A DNA stretch of 34,549 nucleotides from Pedobacter frigidisoli (GCF_004331675.1 NZ_SJSN01000027.1:1-34549); one strand, 5' to 3'; counted from the stretch's first letter, positions 1-7,519 are shown. The notes: generated by a model not told the origin, from the letters alone. A program made the numbers and translations.

Positions 1-269
1 ACCTTTATGATGGCAGCCTTCAAATCGACAACAACCTGGTAGAAAATGCAATAAGACCGGTGAGCCTGGGCAGGAAAAACTATCTCTTCGCCGGAAGCCA
101 CGAAGCAGCGCAAAGATCAGCAATGATCTATTCTTTCTTTGCGATCTGCAAGAAGCATCAGGTGAATCCATACAAGTGGCTTAAATACACACTGGAAAAT
201 ATAATGTCAATAAACCACAAGAAAATTAAGGACCTGTATCCACAGAACTTTAAAAATATAGGTGGATAA
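1..269 (+). CDS. tnpC: IS66 family transposase (TnpC), C-terminal fragment
   Basis: The frame is open from base 3 to the TAA at 267-269, giving the last 89 residues. The usual protein is about 500 residues, so the N-terminal part and first catalytic aspartates lie before the window. The visible sequence has the family's C-terminal block: DNNLVENAIRP, which holds the third catalytic acidic residue of the DDE transposase, followed by LGRKNYLFAGSHEAAQRSAM, then helices ending in NIGG. The protein cuts and joins the ends of the element. GTG at 60 is an internal valine codon, not a start. The stop codon directly abuts the stop codon of the convergent trehalose gene. Confidence 0.93.
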   Translation, partial: LYDGSLQIDNNLVENAIRPVSLGRKNYLFAGSHEAAQRSAMIYSFFAICKKHQVNPYKWLKYTLENIMSINHKKIKDLYPQNFKNIGG

Positions 270-2471
270 TCAAATATGCACTTTATAGGCTGCATACAAT
301 TCTTCTTTAACCAAACTCCATAGTAGTTTTCTAACTTCCTTATAATCATTTAAATAATATTTTGCTTCCGAAATATTGTTGCCAACCTTAATTGTAAAAG
401 CATCATCAGGCAGCACCTTAAAAATATCCTCATCAGTATGATCATCGCCAAGGGCTAAAATAAAATCAGGATTTTTATCGTATAACCAGTTTAAGGCAGC
501 TTTTCCTTTATTCACTTCCATATTTTTAAACTCGATTACTTTGTTCCCTGGCATCAGTTGTAAACCTTTATCGGCAGCCAAAATTTTCATGTGACTTACA
601 ATTTCATTTGCTCTTAATTCTCCCAAACCTTCTTCCGCCTTGCGATAATGCCAAACTAAAGAATAGCTTTTTTCTTCGATAAAAGATCCTGGAGTTCTAT
701 CTGTATAGGTTTCCAGCTGTGATTTTATCTCGTGTTTCCATTGATCGGTAAGTAAGGGCAAGCTATTCCATTTATCTCCATACGATTTTTGCCAAGCGCC
801 ATGCTCTGCTATAAGATCTACTTTCAAATGGCCAAACCAACTCTCGAGGGTTTCATTTCTCCTGCCGCTAATAATAACAACTTTGTTTGCCTTATCAAGC
901 ACTAGGTTTTCAATTAAATCATATAATTCAGGGTCTGGAGATGCATCGTCAATATTTCCTGTAAAATCTACCAATGTTCCATCATAATCCAAAAACAGGA
1001 CCCTATCATTGGTTTGTGCATATTTTGTGGCAATAAATTCGTTAATGGAATTTACCGCATGTTTTGTTAATAATGATTTTTGAGAATCTTTCACTTCGTT
1101 TAATCTTAAAATAAAATTATTGACCCAATGTTTAACATTGAATTTTTCAATAGTTGCCCGCATGGCTTTCATGCGCTGCTGTTGTTCTTCCAAAGGCATA
1201 TTCAAGGCTACAACAATTGCCGCCATAATATCGCCCAAGTTGTTTGGGTTTACAATTAGTGCATCAGTAAGTTCTTTTGATGCTCCAGCCATTTCACTAA
1301 GAATTAAAACACCATCGTTTTCATTCCTACTGGCCACGTATTCCTTGCTGACCAAATTCATGCCATCACGCATGGGCGTAACTAGGCAAATATCGGCGGA
1401 TGAATAAAGCGCTGATAAAACTTCAATAGGGAATGAGCGATAAAAATAATTGACAGGAATCCAGTTCATGGAACGATAACGGGCATTCAAATTCCCTACA
1501 AATTGGTCAATTTGGTCCCGGAGGTCGCTGTATTGTGGAACGTTGTCTCTCGATGGAACCACAATCATAAAAAGTTCAATTTTACCAATGTATTCCGGAT
1601 GGATTTGCAAAAGAAGTTCCATTGCTTTTAGTCGTTCTAAAATCCCCTTGCTGTAATCCAATCTATCGATGGAAAGAATGATTTTCATATCCTCTTTACC
1701 ACCTCTAAAATAGTCAACCTCTTTTTTTACCTCAATGGTTGAGGTGAGACCAGAGAATTTTTCAAAATCAATTCCCATTGGAAATGCCTCAACAACAATT
1801 TGACGCTCGTTGCTGGTAAGCACATTTGATGATGAATTTACGGGTAATAAACGCGTAGCCGTGCTGATGAAATGCCGAACATCGTCAAAGGTATGGAAGC
1901 CGATTAAATCTGCTCCAATAAGTCCGTTTAGTAGCTCTTCCCTCCAAGGAATTAACCTAAATATTTCGTAAGATGGAAAGGGGATGTGCTGGAAAAATCC
2001 AATGGTAGAGTTAGGTAGTTTTTCTCGTAAAATTCCAGGTAAAAGGAGTAGCTGGTAATCTTGAATCCAAATTTTATCGCTTCTGTTGAGCACTTTCATT
2101 GCACTTTTGGCAAATTTTTCGTTAACAGATTTGTATGAATCCCAATAACTTTGTTCGTAATGGGCGTAAGTTACGAGATAGTGAAAAACGGGCCATAAAA
2201 CTTCGTTTGAAAAGCCCTCGTAGTATAAATTGATTTCTTCTTGTGTAAGGAAAACGGGGTAGAGATTGAGTTCTGAAAGTTTCTGAATAACCTCTTCTTG
2301 ACGATGTTCGGGTACTTCTATTCCTGGCCAACCCACCCAAACGGAGTTTCCATTTTTGTAAACGTCGCCAAGTCCTGTGGCCAATCCACCCTCGCTTGGA
2401 ATATAGATGTATTCGTTGTTTTCTTCGATAATTTTAACGGGTAGTCTGTTCGATATTATAACTGTCTTCAT
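270..2471 (-). CDS. otsA/otsB: Bifunctional trehalose-6-phosphate synthase/phosphatase (OtsA-OtsB fusion), 3' end rewritten by IS66
   Basis: The N-terminal GT20 domain (about residues 1-470) makes trehalose 6-phosphate from UDP-glucose and glucose 6-phosphate. Visible signatures are ISNRLPVK at the start, GGLATGLGDV, VWVGWPG, WIQDYQLLLLPG, FFQHIPFPSYE, DRLDYSKGI and TPMRDGMNLVSKEYV. The C-terminal HAD phosphatase domain carries DYDGT with nucleophile D495, the motif II serine in IISGRR, and GDDHTDEDIF, and releases trehalose. ATG at 2471 is preferred because it begins directly with MKTVIISNRLP; an in-frame ATG at 2507 would add 12 residues. Bases 270-297 belong to IS66, so the last eight residues and the TGA come from the insertion sequence. 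Both active sites precede the junction, so the enzyme is probably still functional. The product is a cytosolic osmo/stress protectant. Confidence 0.93.
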   Translation of the reverse strand: MKTVIISNRLPVKIIEENNEYIYIPSEGGLATGLGDVYKNGNSVWVGWPGIEVPEHRQEEVIQKLSELNLYPVFLTQEEINLYYEGFSNEVLWPVFHYLVTYAHYEQSYWDSYKSVNEKFAKSAMKVLNRSDKIWIQDYQLLLLPGILREKLPNSTIGFFQHIPFPSYEIFRLIPWREELLNGLIGADLIGFHTFDDVRHFISTATRLLPVNSSSNVLTSNERQIVVEAFPMGIDFEKFSGLTSTIEVKKEVDYFRGGKEDMKIILSIDRLDYSKGILERLKAMELLLQIHPEYIGKIELFMIVVPSRDNVPQYSDLRDQIDQFVGNLNARYRSMNWIPVNYFYRSFPIEVLSALYSSADICLVTPMRDGMNLVSKEYVASRNENDGVLILSEMAGASKELTDALIVNPNNLGDIMAAIVVALNMPLEEQQQRMKAMRATIEKFNVKHWVNNFILRLNEVKDSQKSLLTKHAVNSINEFIATKYAQTNDRVLFLDYDGTLVDFTGNIDDASPDPELYDLIENLVLDKANKVVIISGRRNETLESWFGHLKVDLIAEHGAWQKSYGDKWNSLPLLTDQWKHEIKSQLETYTDRTPGSFIEEKSYSLVWHYRKAEEGLGELRANEIVSHMKILAADKGLQLMPGNKVIEFKNMEVNKGKAALNWLYDKNPDFILALGDDHTDEDIFKVLPDDAFTIKVGNNISEAKYYLNDYKEVRKLLWSLVKEELYAAYKVHI
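274..297 (+). repeat. IS66 right terminal inverted repeat
   Basis: Read on the minus strand from 297 inward it begins gtatgcagcctataaagtgc. The left repeat at 34253 begins gtaagcagcctaccaagtac. Mismatches are scattered, as is normal for IS66 ends. The repeat also encodes the last residues of the truncated trehalose protein on the minus strand. Confidence 0.8.
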
Positions 2472-2604
2472 GCTTGTATTTGATGTATCCACATAAATAA
2501 AAGCCATTTAAACAGTTTTTGTTTCGATTTTGTTTCAAAAGAAACATTGAAATGATTTTAAGAAATATTGATTTTAGCTGATTCTTGTGTATTTTTTTTG
2601 CTCT

Positions 2605-2641
2605 ATGCCGCAAGGCATCAAACTTTTGACGCATCAAAAGT
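2605..2641. terminator. Two adjacent hairpins downstream of the kinase gene, candidate terminator
   Basis: atgcc/ggcat with a gcaa loop (2605-2618) is followed by a perfect 8-bp stem acttttga/tcaaaagt with a cgca loop (2622-2641). On the minus strand, a run of eight A residues lies beyond the hairpins (plus-strand T run near 2592-2599). They lie about 310 bases past the kinase stop, so they could equally be a dispersed palindromic repeat. Confidence 0.35.
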
Positions 2642-2826
2642 ATGCAAAAATGCTTGTCAATCCAGCTAGGAGCCTCCACACAACCCATGCACATCAACAA
2701 AACAAAGGCACTTTGTTTTGTTCGGAAGTTCTAATTGAAAGTTAGTAGGAACATTAACCACAAAACCACTGCGTTTAATGTTTGGGAATGCAAAAGGTAC
2801 TGGACTGCAACTGTTTTTTTGATTTC

Positions 2827-2882
2827 CTGGCTCTTGGGATTGACGGCGTTCTTCGCAAAGGTTTGTGAGGTTTTAGAGCCAG
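2827..2882. repeat. Perfect 8-bp inverted repeat with a 40-base loop
   Basis: ctggctct (2827-2834) pairs with agagccag (2875-2882). The function is unknown. It lies just downstream of the kinase gene and may be part of its 3' transcript end or an old repeat element. Confidence 0.35.
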
Positions 2883-2916
2883 TTACTCAACGTTCTAATT
2901 GAGGAAAATCGTTAAA

Positions 2917-2943
2917 ATCTGTGTTCATCTGTGAAAATTTGTG
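2917..2943. repeat. Short 10-bp tandem repeat (atctgtg x3)
   Basis: atctgtg at 2917, atctgtg at 2927 and atttgtg at 2937 occur with an exact 10-base period, directly after the minus-strand kinase stop. This may be a small fragment of a dispersed intergenic repeat. Confidence 0.5.
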
Positions 2944-2953
2944 GTTAAAAAAA

Positions 2954-4312
2954 TTAGACGTAATTAAACAACAGCGAAAAAGTTGTCTGCTCGTTTGGGG
3001 TTGAAATCACTTCAATACTTCCGCGGTGCATTTTCATAATGTTGCGACTAATCGTTAAACCAATGCCCGAACCATTTTTGCGTGTAGTGTAAAACGGAAC
3101 GAAGATTTTCTCCAAGTCTGTAGGTTCGATTCCTTTTCCGTTATCGGTTACATCGATATAAAGTTTGGTGTTTTCCAGGCGGTAGCTGACTAAAATATGT
3201 GGATTTTCATTTTCTTCGACAGAATAAATGCTGTTTGTAATGAGGTTGATAAGTACTTGTTCAACCAGTTTTAAATCGAGCTGAATGGTAATTTTCGACG
3301 AAGTTTGTTCTACATCTAACACCACGTTTCTAACTTTGGCGAAAGGTTGCATCAATACTTTAATGTGCTTTAAAATTTCACCAATGGTATGCGATTCAAG
3401 GTTTGGCGTTGGTAACTCGGCAATTAATCTATAGTCTTTTACAAAATCTAAAAGTCCTGCAGAACGCCTTTTGATGGTTTGTAAGGCTGTTTTTAAATCT
3501 TCCATTTCATCCTGGTCTAGATTTTCCTTATCGGTTACCATGCTGTTTATCGTATCGGATAATGAGCTGATTGGTGTAATAGAATTTAATATCTCATGAG
3601 AAATTACCCCGATTAACCTATTCCACGCTTCGGTTTCTTTTTGCTCGATTTCATCCTTTATATTTTGGAAACTAATAATGGTGTAATTTTTTCCATAAAG
3701 ATTTAAAGGAATCACTTCAGTTGATAATTGAATCAGTTTGTCCTGAATTTTAAGTTCCAAAAAACGTTTTCCTCCAGAAGAAATCTGGTCGACCTCATTA
3801 GCAAAATTTGGTAAGTGTTGTTGTAAGCGATGCCAATATTTGTACGCAGGAACACCCAACAAATTCGATGCCGCTTGATTGAAAAAGGCGATTTCCTCAT
3901 TATCCTGAGCAGTTTTTGTATTGTTGACTACGATTACACCAACAGGAACCTGCTCTAAAATGGTTTTAATTAATTGGAACATCGCTTCTTGTTCCAATCT
4001 TATTTGCTTGTGCACCTGAAGAATCTCTCCAAATGATTCATAAAGTTCAGGGAAACTTCCTTTGGTTGCCTTATTCTTAAAATTTAGGGTATGGTCGCGG
4101 GTTTTTACTGCCAAAATAAAGCGCTTTATATCCGAACGGATTTCATTGATATAATAGTAAAGTGAAATAATCGAACCCAATAAAATCAAGCTCACACCAA
4201 TAATAGTGAACCACAGTTGAGTGTTTTTAATGAGGTAAAATAACAGGTAGCCCAGCAAGTTAATGAGGACCAATCGGGATATTAAACGAAAAGTAAAGCG
4301 TTTGTAAAACAT
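2954..4312 (-). CDS. NtrY-like sensor histidine kinase with almost no periplasmic domain
   Basis: The protein has 452 residues. Two membrane segments (about 13-28 and 33-54) are separated by only a few residues, so there is essentially no extracytoplasmic sensor. Next come a linker, a PAS-like domain (about 105-220), a HisKA dimerisation/phosphoacceptor region with H239 in GVISHEILNSITP, and an HATPase domain with the N box (INLITNSIYSV), G1 box (DNGKGI), FVPFYTTRKNGSG and G2 box (GIGLTIS). It lies 90 bases downstream of the sigma-54 response regulator on the same strand and is almost certainly its kinase. The neighbouring divergent transporter operon is the likely target. The stimulus is unknown; the short-loop topology suggests sensing within the membrane or through a partner protein. 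Confidence 0.9.
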   Translation of the reverse strand: MFYKRFTFRLISRLVLINLLGYLLFYLIKNTQLWFTIIGVSLILLGSIISLYYYINEIRSDIKRFILAVKTRDHTLNFKNKATKGSFPELYESFGEILQVHKQIRLEQEAMFQLIKTILEQVPVGVIVVNNTKTAQDNEEIAFFNQAASNLLGVPAYKYWHRLQQHLPNFANEVDQISSGGKRFLELKIQDKLIQLSTEVIPLNLYGKNYTIISFQNIKDEIEQKETEAWNRLIGVISHEILNSITPISSLSDTINSMVTDKENLDQDEMEDLKTALQTIKRRSAGLLDFVKDYRLIAELPTPNLESHTIGEILKHIKVLMQPFAKVRNVVLDVEQTSSKITIQLDLKLVEQVLINLITNSIYSVEENENPHILVSYRLENTKLYIDVTDNGKGIEPTDLEKIFVPFYTTRKNGSGIGLTISRNIMKMHRGSIEVISTPNEQTTFSLLFNYV

Positions 4313-4402
4313 GTTTTTAAGCTAAAAGACTAAAGGTAAAAGACCAAAGCACAAAGACCAAAGAGAAATACAGCTTTAGTTTTTATGCTTTTCGCTTTCA
4401 GC
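4313..4402. repeat. Purine-rich degenerate repeat between regulator and kinase genes
   Basis: The spacer carries iterations of aaagac(t/c)aaag on the plus strand near 4326-4365. Similar tracts occur in other gaps of this locus (near 8352-8390 and 20915-20930). This looks like low-complexity dispersed intergenic DNA. No promoter or terminator was recognised. Confidence 0.4.
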
Positions 4403-5812
4403 TCAAATCCCGAATTTCTCTATTCTCCTGTATAAAGCTGCCCTGGTTAAACCCAGTTCTGCCGCTGCCTTTGATATATTTCCTTTGTGTTTATCAATGG
4501 CTTTTTGCACCATCATTTTCTCCATATCGCCAAGTGCCATTTCATCGGGCATTGTATTGTTTTGGTTAAAGCGCTGCGGACTTAGTTGCAAATCTTCTTC
4601 CGTGATTTCATTTCCATCGCTCATGATTACGGCACGTTCTAAAACGTGTTGTAGTTCACGAACATTTCCTGGCCACTTATAATTCAGCAGAACATCTTCA
4701 GCTTTATGGCTTAAACTTCGGGTTTCTTTATGATATTTCGAACTGAAAACTTGCATAAAATGATTGGCCAAAAGCAAAATGTCTCTACCACGTTTTCGTA
4801 AAGGTGGCAACAGTAATTCAACTGTGTTAATTCGGAAAAGCAAATCTTGTCTGAAAGTATTTTTAGCCACCATTTCGTTTAAAGGCATATTGGTAGCTGT
4901 GATTAATCGAACATTTACCTTGCGTTCTTTACTTTCTCCGAGACGGGTAACTGTTCGGTTTTGTAGAACGCTCAATAATTTTGCTTGTAGGGGCAAGGTG
5001 AGGTTTCCAATTTCATCTAGAAAGATTGTTCCGCCATCAGCAAGCTCAAAACGGCCAGGTTTATCCTCTTTTGCATCAGTAAAAGCTCCTTTTGCATAAC
5101 CAAAAAGCTCACTTTCAAAAAGATTTTCATTCAAAGAACCTAAATCGACGTGCATGAAAACCTGATTTTTGCGCTGCGAATTGCCATGAATTTCATAAGC
5201 GAAAACCTGCTTTCCTGTTCCGTTTTCTCCTAAAATCAAAACATTAGCGTCGGTTGGGGCGACTTTTAATAATGTATTTTGAAGTTGTTTTATTCCATCA
5301 GCCTCGCCAACAATGTGCTCGAAACCACGAGTCATATCTTTATGTAACGAAGTATGTATTTTCTCTAGTTTCTTTACTTTTCTTGTCGATTCGCGAAGTT
5401 TTGAAGCTGCGGAAATGGTGGCGAAAAGTTTTTCATTTTCCCAGGGTTTGAGGATAAAATCTGTAGCACCTTTTTTAATGGCTTTAACAGCAAGCTCCAC
5501 GTTTCCAAAGGCTGTCATGAGGATCACTACATAATCTTTATCTATAGATAAAATATGTTCCAACCAATATAAACCCTCACGACCATCGCTTGCACCTTTT
5601 TGGTAATTCATGTCGAGCAGAATGATATCAACTTCGTTTTTGCTCAACAGCACATTAATTTCCTTAGGCGATTTGCAGGTAATCACTTGCTTAACCTGCT
5701 GTTTTAAAAACAAGCGGGCACTTAAAAGGATATCGTCATCATCATCGATGATTAAAACTGTGGCGTCTAAACCCCCAGCCCCTAAAGGGGAGTTTTCCTT
5801 TCTATCGTTCAT
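4403..5812 (-). CDS. Sigma-54-dependent NtrC-family response regulator
   Basis: The protein has 469 residues. A receiver domain (about 16-135) has an acidic pocket IIDDDDDI, phosphoacceptor D67 in LLDMNY, T100 and K122. The AAA+ domain (about 165-400) has Walker A GENGTGKQ (195-202), GAFTDA (242-247) where the sigma-54 contact loop is usually GAFTGA, and Walker B GTIFLDEIGN. A Fis-type helix-turn-helix ends the protein (NISKAAAELGLTRAALYRRI). It activates RNA polymerase carrying sigma-54 after phosphorylation. It is divergent from the transporter operon, whose upstream region has a sigma-54-like promoter and an inverted-repeat site. The first ~16 residues before ATVLIIDD are encoded by one unit of a GC-rich repeat; no other start exists closer to the receiver domain. 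Confidence 0.93.
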   Translation of the reverse strand: MNDRKENSPLGAGGLDATVLIIDDDDDILLSARLFLKQQVKQVITCKSPKEINVLLSKNEVDIILLDMNYQKGASDGREGLYWLEHILSIDKDYVVILMTAFGNVELAVKAIKKGATDFILKPWENEKLFATISAASKLRESTRKVKKLEKIHTSLHKDMTRGFEHIVGEADGIKQLQNTLLKVAPTDANVLILGENGTGKQVFAYEIHGNSQRKNQVFMHVDLGSLNENLFESELFGYAKGAFTDAKEDKPGRFELADGGTIFLDEIGNLTLPLQAKLLSVLQNRTVTRLGESKERKVNVRLITATNMPLNEMVAKNTFRQDLLFRINTVELLLPPLRKRGRDILLLANHFMQVFSSKYHKETRSLSHKAEDVLLNYKWPGNVRELQHVLERAVIMSDGNEITEEDLQLSPQRFNQNNTMPDEMALGDMEKMMVQKAIDKHKGNISKAAAELGLTRAALYRRIEKFGI

Positions 5813-5846
5813 AAGCCCCAGCTCCTAAAGGGGAGCTCCCTTTCTA
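5768..5846 (-). repeat. Two near-identical 42-bp-spaced repeat units overlapping the regulator start
   Basis: On the minus strand, unit A (5846-5811) and unit B (5804-5768) both read tagaaagg, 3-4 bases, then cccctttagg(a/g)gctgggg. The period is 42 bases, 14 codons. Unit A is the leader directly before the ATG and unit B is translated as residues 3-15. The cccc/gggg core belongs to the palindromic repeat family found throughout the transporter locus. Confidence 0.75.
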
Positions 5847-5931
5847 TATCCATAATCTAGCGATATTCTCATTTAAATTGTATAGTATTTATTTTGAGTT
5901 GTCTTGAATCTGGTCTTTCCATCTCGTCTGT

Positions 5932-5957
5932 AGCTCCCCGTTTAGGGGGCTGGGGGG
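5932..5957 (+). repeat. GC-rich palindromic (REP-like) repeat copy
   Basis: agctccccgtttaggggg followed by the G-rich tail ctggggggt. It is inverted relative to the two units at 5768-5846, so copies face each other across the divergent region. Confidence 0.7.
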
Positions 5958-5992
5958 TAAATTTACTCAAACTGTCCGCTCCCGCACATAAA

Positions 5993-6010
5993 CTGTTCGA
6001 AAATGAACAG
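5993..6010. promoter_or_regulatory. Candidate enhancer site for the sigma-54 regulator
   Basis: ctgttc (5993-5998) and gaacag (6005-6010) form a perfect 6-bp inverted repeat with a 6-base spacer. A partial related half site, aactgtccg, starts at 5970. The centre lies about 97 bases upstream of the start predicted from the sigma-54-like promoter, a typical distance for an NtrC-type upstream activating site. The regulator gene is adjacent. Confidence 0.5.
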
Positions 6011-6071
6011 CTTAAAATTATAAAAACTTTTAAATGTTTGATTATTAATGTTTTAAATGTGTTTTGTTGGT

Positions 6072-6088
6072 TTGGCACAAGCTTGGTT
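6072..6088 (+). promoter_or_regulatory. Sigma-54-like (-24/-12) promoter of the transporter operon
   Basis: ttggcac followed by aagcttggt gives GG at 6074-6075, ten bases, then GT at 6086-6087. The -24 half matches the consensus TTGGCAC fully; the -12 half has GT where GC is expected. The predicted start near 6098 would leave a leader of about 21 bases before the ATG at 6119. Confidence 0.5.
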
Positions 6089-6118
6089 AATAGGGAAATC
6101 AAACAGTACAACCGAACA

Positions 6119-7363
6119 ATGGACAAAAAGATAGAGAAGAAAAGATTTAGCACCAAAACCTTAATAATGATAGGTGGCGCAATTGCTTTCGTAGCAGTTG
6201 TAATTTATGGCTATACCTTATCACTTAAGAAAACATATAGTGCCGATGCCGAAAAATTAACCATTAGCAAAGTAGAATACGGCGATTTTGAAGATGTAGT
6301 TCTATTAAATGCAAGCGTTGTTCCCTTAACTTCTGTAATTGTAAGTTCATCAGAGGGTGGAACAGTTGCCGAAATCTTCACTGAAAACGGCGCATCTGTT
6401 GTAAAAGGAACGCCATTATTAAGAATCTCCAATTCAAACGCCATGTTGAGTTACACCTCAAGCCAAACGGCGGCAACAGAGCAAATCAATCAGTTACGCA
6501 AATCGAGATTGGATTTAGAACAAAATCAAAGGGTTTTAAATCAGGATGTTTTGGATGTCGAAAATAGCCTAAGAACTGCATCCCGTCAGTATCGCTTAGA
6601 TAGTAATCTATTTAGCAAAAAAGTAATTACGCTACAGGAATTTAATAAATCGAGTCAGGATTACGAATATTACCAAGGTAAACTTAAAATTGTTCGTCAG
6701 GCGATTAAACAAGAAAACCAAAGCAGAAAAATGCAGCTTGCACAAATCGATCAATCGATGGGGCAGATGAACGAAAGTTTGGAAATGATACGTAAGAATA
6801 TCGAAAACATGACCATCAAAGCACCTGTATCAGGCAAGCTTTCATCTTACGACCCTGTAATTGGTAAATCTTACAACTCAAACGAAATGATTGGGAAAAT
6901 TGATGTGTTACAAGGCTATAAATTGCAGGCTGGAGTTGATGAATATTATATCAATCGCGTAAAAGAGGGGCAAACTTCAACCTGTGAGTTCAATGGAAAA
7001 ACTTATAATCTAACCGTTAGCAAAGTTATTCCAGAGGTTACGGCAGGTCAGTTTCAGGTTGAAATGGTATTTAAAGGTGCTGCTCCTGATGGTCTGCGTC
7101 GCGGTTTATCACTTCAAACCAAACTTACCTTATCTGATAACAGCAAATCTTTACTACTTGCTCAAGGTCAGTTTTTCCAAAGTACGGGCGGTTCGTGGGT
7201 ATTTGTGGTAAACAATGGTAAAGCAACCAAGAAAAACGTCAAAATTGGAAGAAAAAATTACTTGTATTACGAAATATTGGATGGTTTGCAGAAAGGCGAT
7301 GAAGTAATCACCTCATCTTACGACCAATTTAACCAATACGACCAAGTGGAGATAAGTAAGTAA
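6119..7363 (+). CDS. Membrane fusion protein (HlyD/MacA-like, RND-type adaptor fold)
   Basis: The protein has 414 residues from ATG 6119. It has one N-terminal membrane anchor (about 14-32), a split lipoyl/barrel-sandwich domain (GGTVAEIFTENGASVVKGTP near 80-99; MTIKAPVSGKL near 235), a long coiled coil (about 115-230) rich in Q, L, R and E, and a beta-barrel/membrane-proximal C-terminal part ending in GDEVITSSYDQF. It should bridge the inner-membrane ABC permeases to an outer-membrane TolC-type channel, which is not in this window. The frame is open from 5894, but upstream residues are intergenic repeat and promoter DNA, while MDKKIEKKRF is a normal cytosolic N-terminus. It is the first gene of the operon. 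Confidence 0.9.
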   Translation: MDKKIEKKRFSTKTLIMIGGAIAFVAVVIYGYTLSLKKTYSADAEKLTISKVEYGDFEDVVLLNASVVPLTSVIVSSSEGGTVAEIFTENGASVVKGTPLLRISNSNAMLSYTSSQTAATEQINQLRKSRLDLEQNQRVLNQDVLDVENSLRTASRQYRLDSNLFSKKVITLQEFNKSSQDYEYYQGKLKIVRQAIKQENQSRKMQLAQIDQSMGQMNESLEMIRKNIENMTIKAPVSGKLSSYDPVIGKSYNSNEMIGKIDVLQGYKLQAGVDEYYINRVKEGQTSTCEFNGKTYNLTVSKVIPEVTAGQFQVEMVFKGAAPDGLRRGLSLQTKLTLSDNSKSLLLAQGQFFQSTGGSWVFVVNNGKATKKNVKIGRKNYLYYEILDGLQKGDEVITSSYDQFNQYDQVEISK

Positions 7364-7364
7364 A

Positions 7365-7395
7365 AGCCCCTCCCAACCTCCCCAGAGGGGAGGAG
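7365..7395 (+). repeat. GC-rich palindromic repeat, copy directly after the adaptor stop
   Basis: agcccctcccaacc followed by the hairpin ctccccagaggggag. It starts two bases after the stop codon and faces the copy at 7465-7497. Confidence 0.8.
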
Positions 7396-7464
7396 AGCAA
7401 GGCGAAAATAATACGAACAAGCTAAAATATTAGCATAAATAAATTTAATAAGCACAATCCCAAA

Positions 7465-7497
7465 AGCCCTCCCTGCTGGGGAGGGTTGGGTGGGGCC
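7465..7497 (+). repeat. GC-rich palindromic repeat, copy before the first ATPase
   Basis: Hairpin ccctccctgctggggaggg, then the G-rich tail ttgggtggggcc. It is inverted relative to 7365-7395, so the two C/G-rich ends can pair across the 70 bases between them. Confidence 0.8.
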
Positions 7498-7512
7498 AAA
7501 TACTTGATACTA
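7498..7512 (+). repeat. 15-base leader shared with permease 1
   Basis: aaatacttgatacta occurs here 7 bases before the ATPase ATG and again at 8476-8490, 4 bases before the permease 1 ATG. It could be a translation-initiation leader or the edge of the repeat cassette. No Shine-Dalgarno sequence is present. Confidence 0.5.
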
Positions 7513-7519
7513 TAAAGCT

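Larger units (their letters stand above)
1..297 (+). mobile_element. IS66-family insertion sequence, right end (5' part outside window)
   Basis: The segment holds the 3' end of an IS66 transposase gene followed by a terminal inverted repeat ending at 297. The outer bases of that repeat, read inward, are gtatgcagcct. They match the gtaagcagcct that begins at 34253, at the opposite window end, with one mismatch in 11 and about 5 mismatches over 24 bases. Host DNA starts at 298. IS66 elements usually make 8-bp target duplications; the inner flank here is aattcttc (298-305), and its partner copy lies outside the window. Confidence 0.85.
2472..2953. other. Intergenic region between the trehalose gene and the histidine kinase, no gene seen
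   Basis: No coding frame here looks real. The DNA contains short hairpins and a 10-bp tandem repeat, listed separately. Both neighbours are on the minus strand, so this stretch holds the 3' end of the regulator-kinase transcript and the promoter of the trehalose gene. No clear promoter box was recognised. Confidence 0.6.
5813..6118. promoter_or_regulatory. Divergent control region between regulator and transporter operon
   Basis: This 306-base gap holds, left to right, repeat unit A of the regulator leader, an AT-rich stretch, an oppositely oriented repeat copy (5932-5957), a perfect inverted repeat (5993-6010) and a sigma-54-like promoter (6072-6088). A frame open through it from 5894 is not credible as protein. 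Confidence 0.6.

Noticed and set aside
2434..2700. 88-residue minus-strand frame upstream of the trehalose gene
   Set aside because: It overlaps hairpins and the start of the trehalose gene in another frame, and its composition (Cys/Met/Lys-rich, no pattern) is not protein-like.
5894..6118. 75-residue N-terminal extension of the membrane fusion protein
   Set aside because: The open frame runs through a GC-rich repeat, an inverted repeat and a sigma-54-like promoter; ATG 6119 gives a normal N-terminus with the membrane anchor at residues 14-32.
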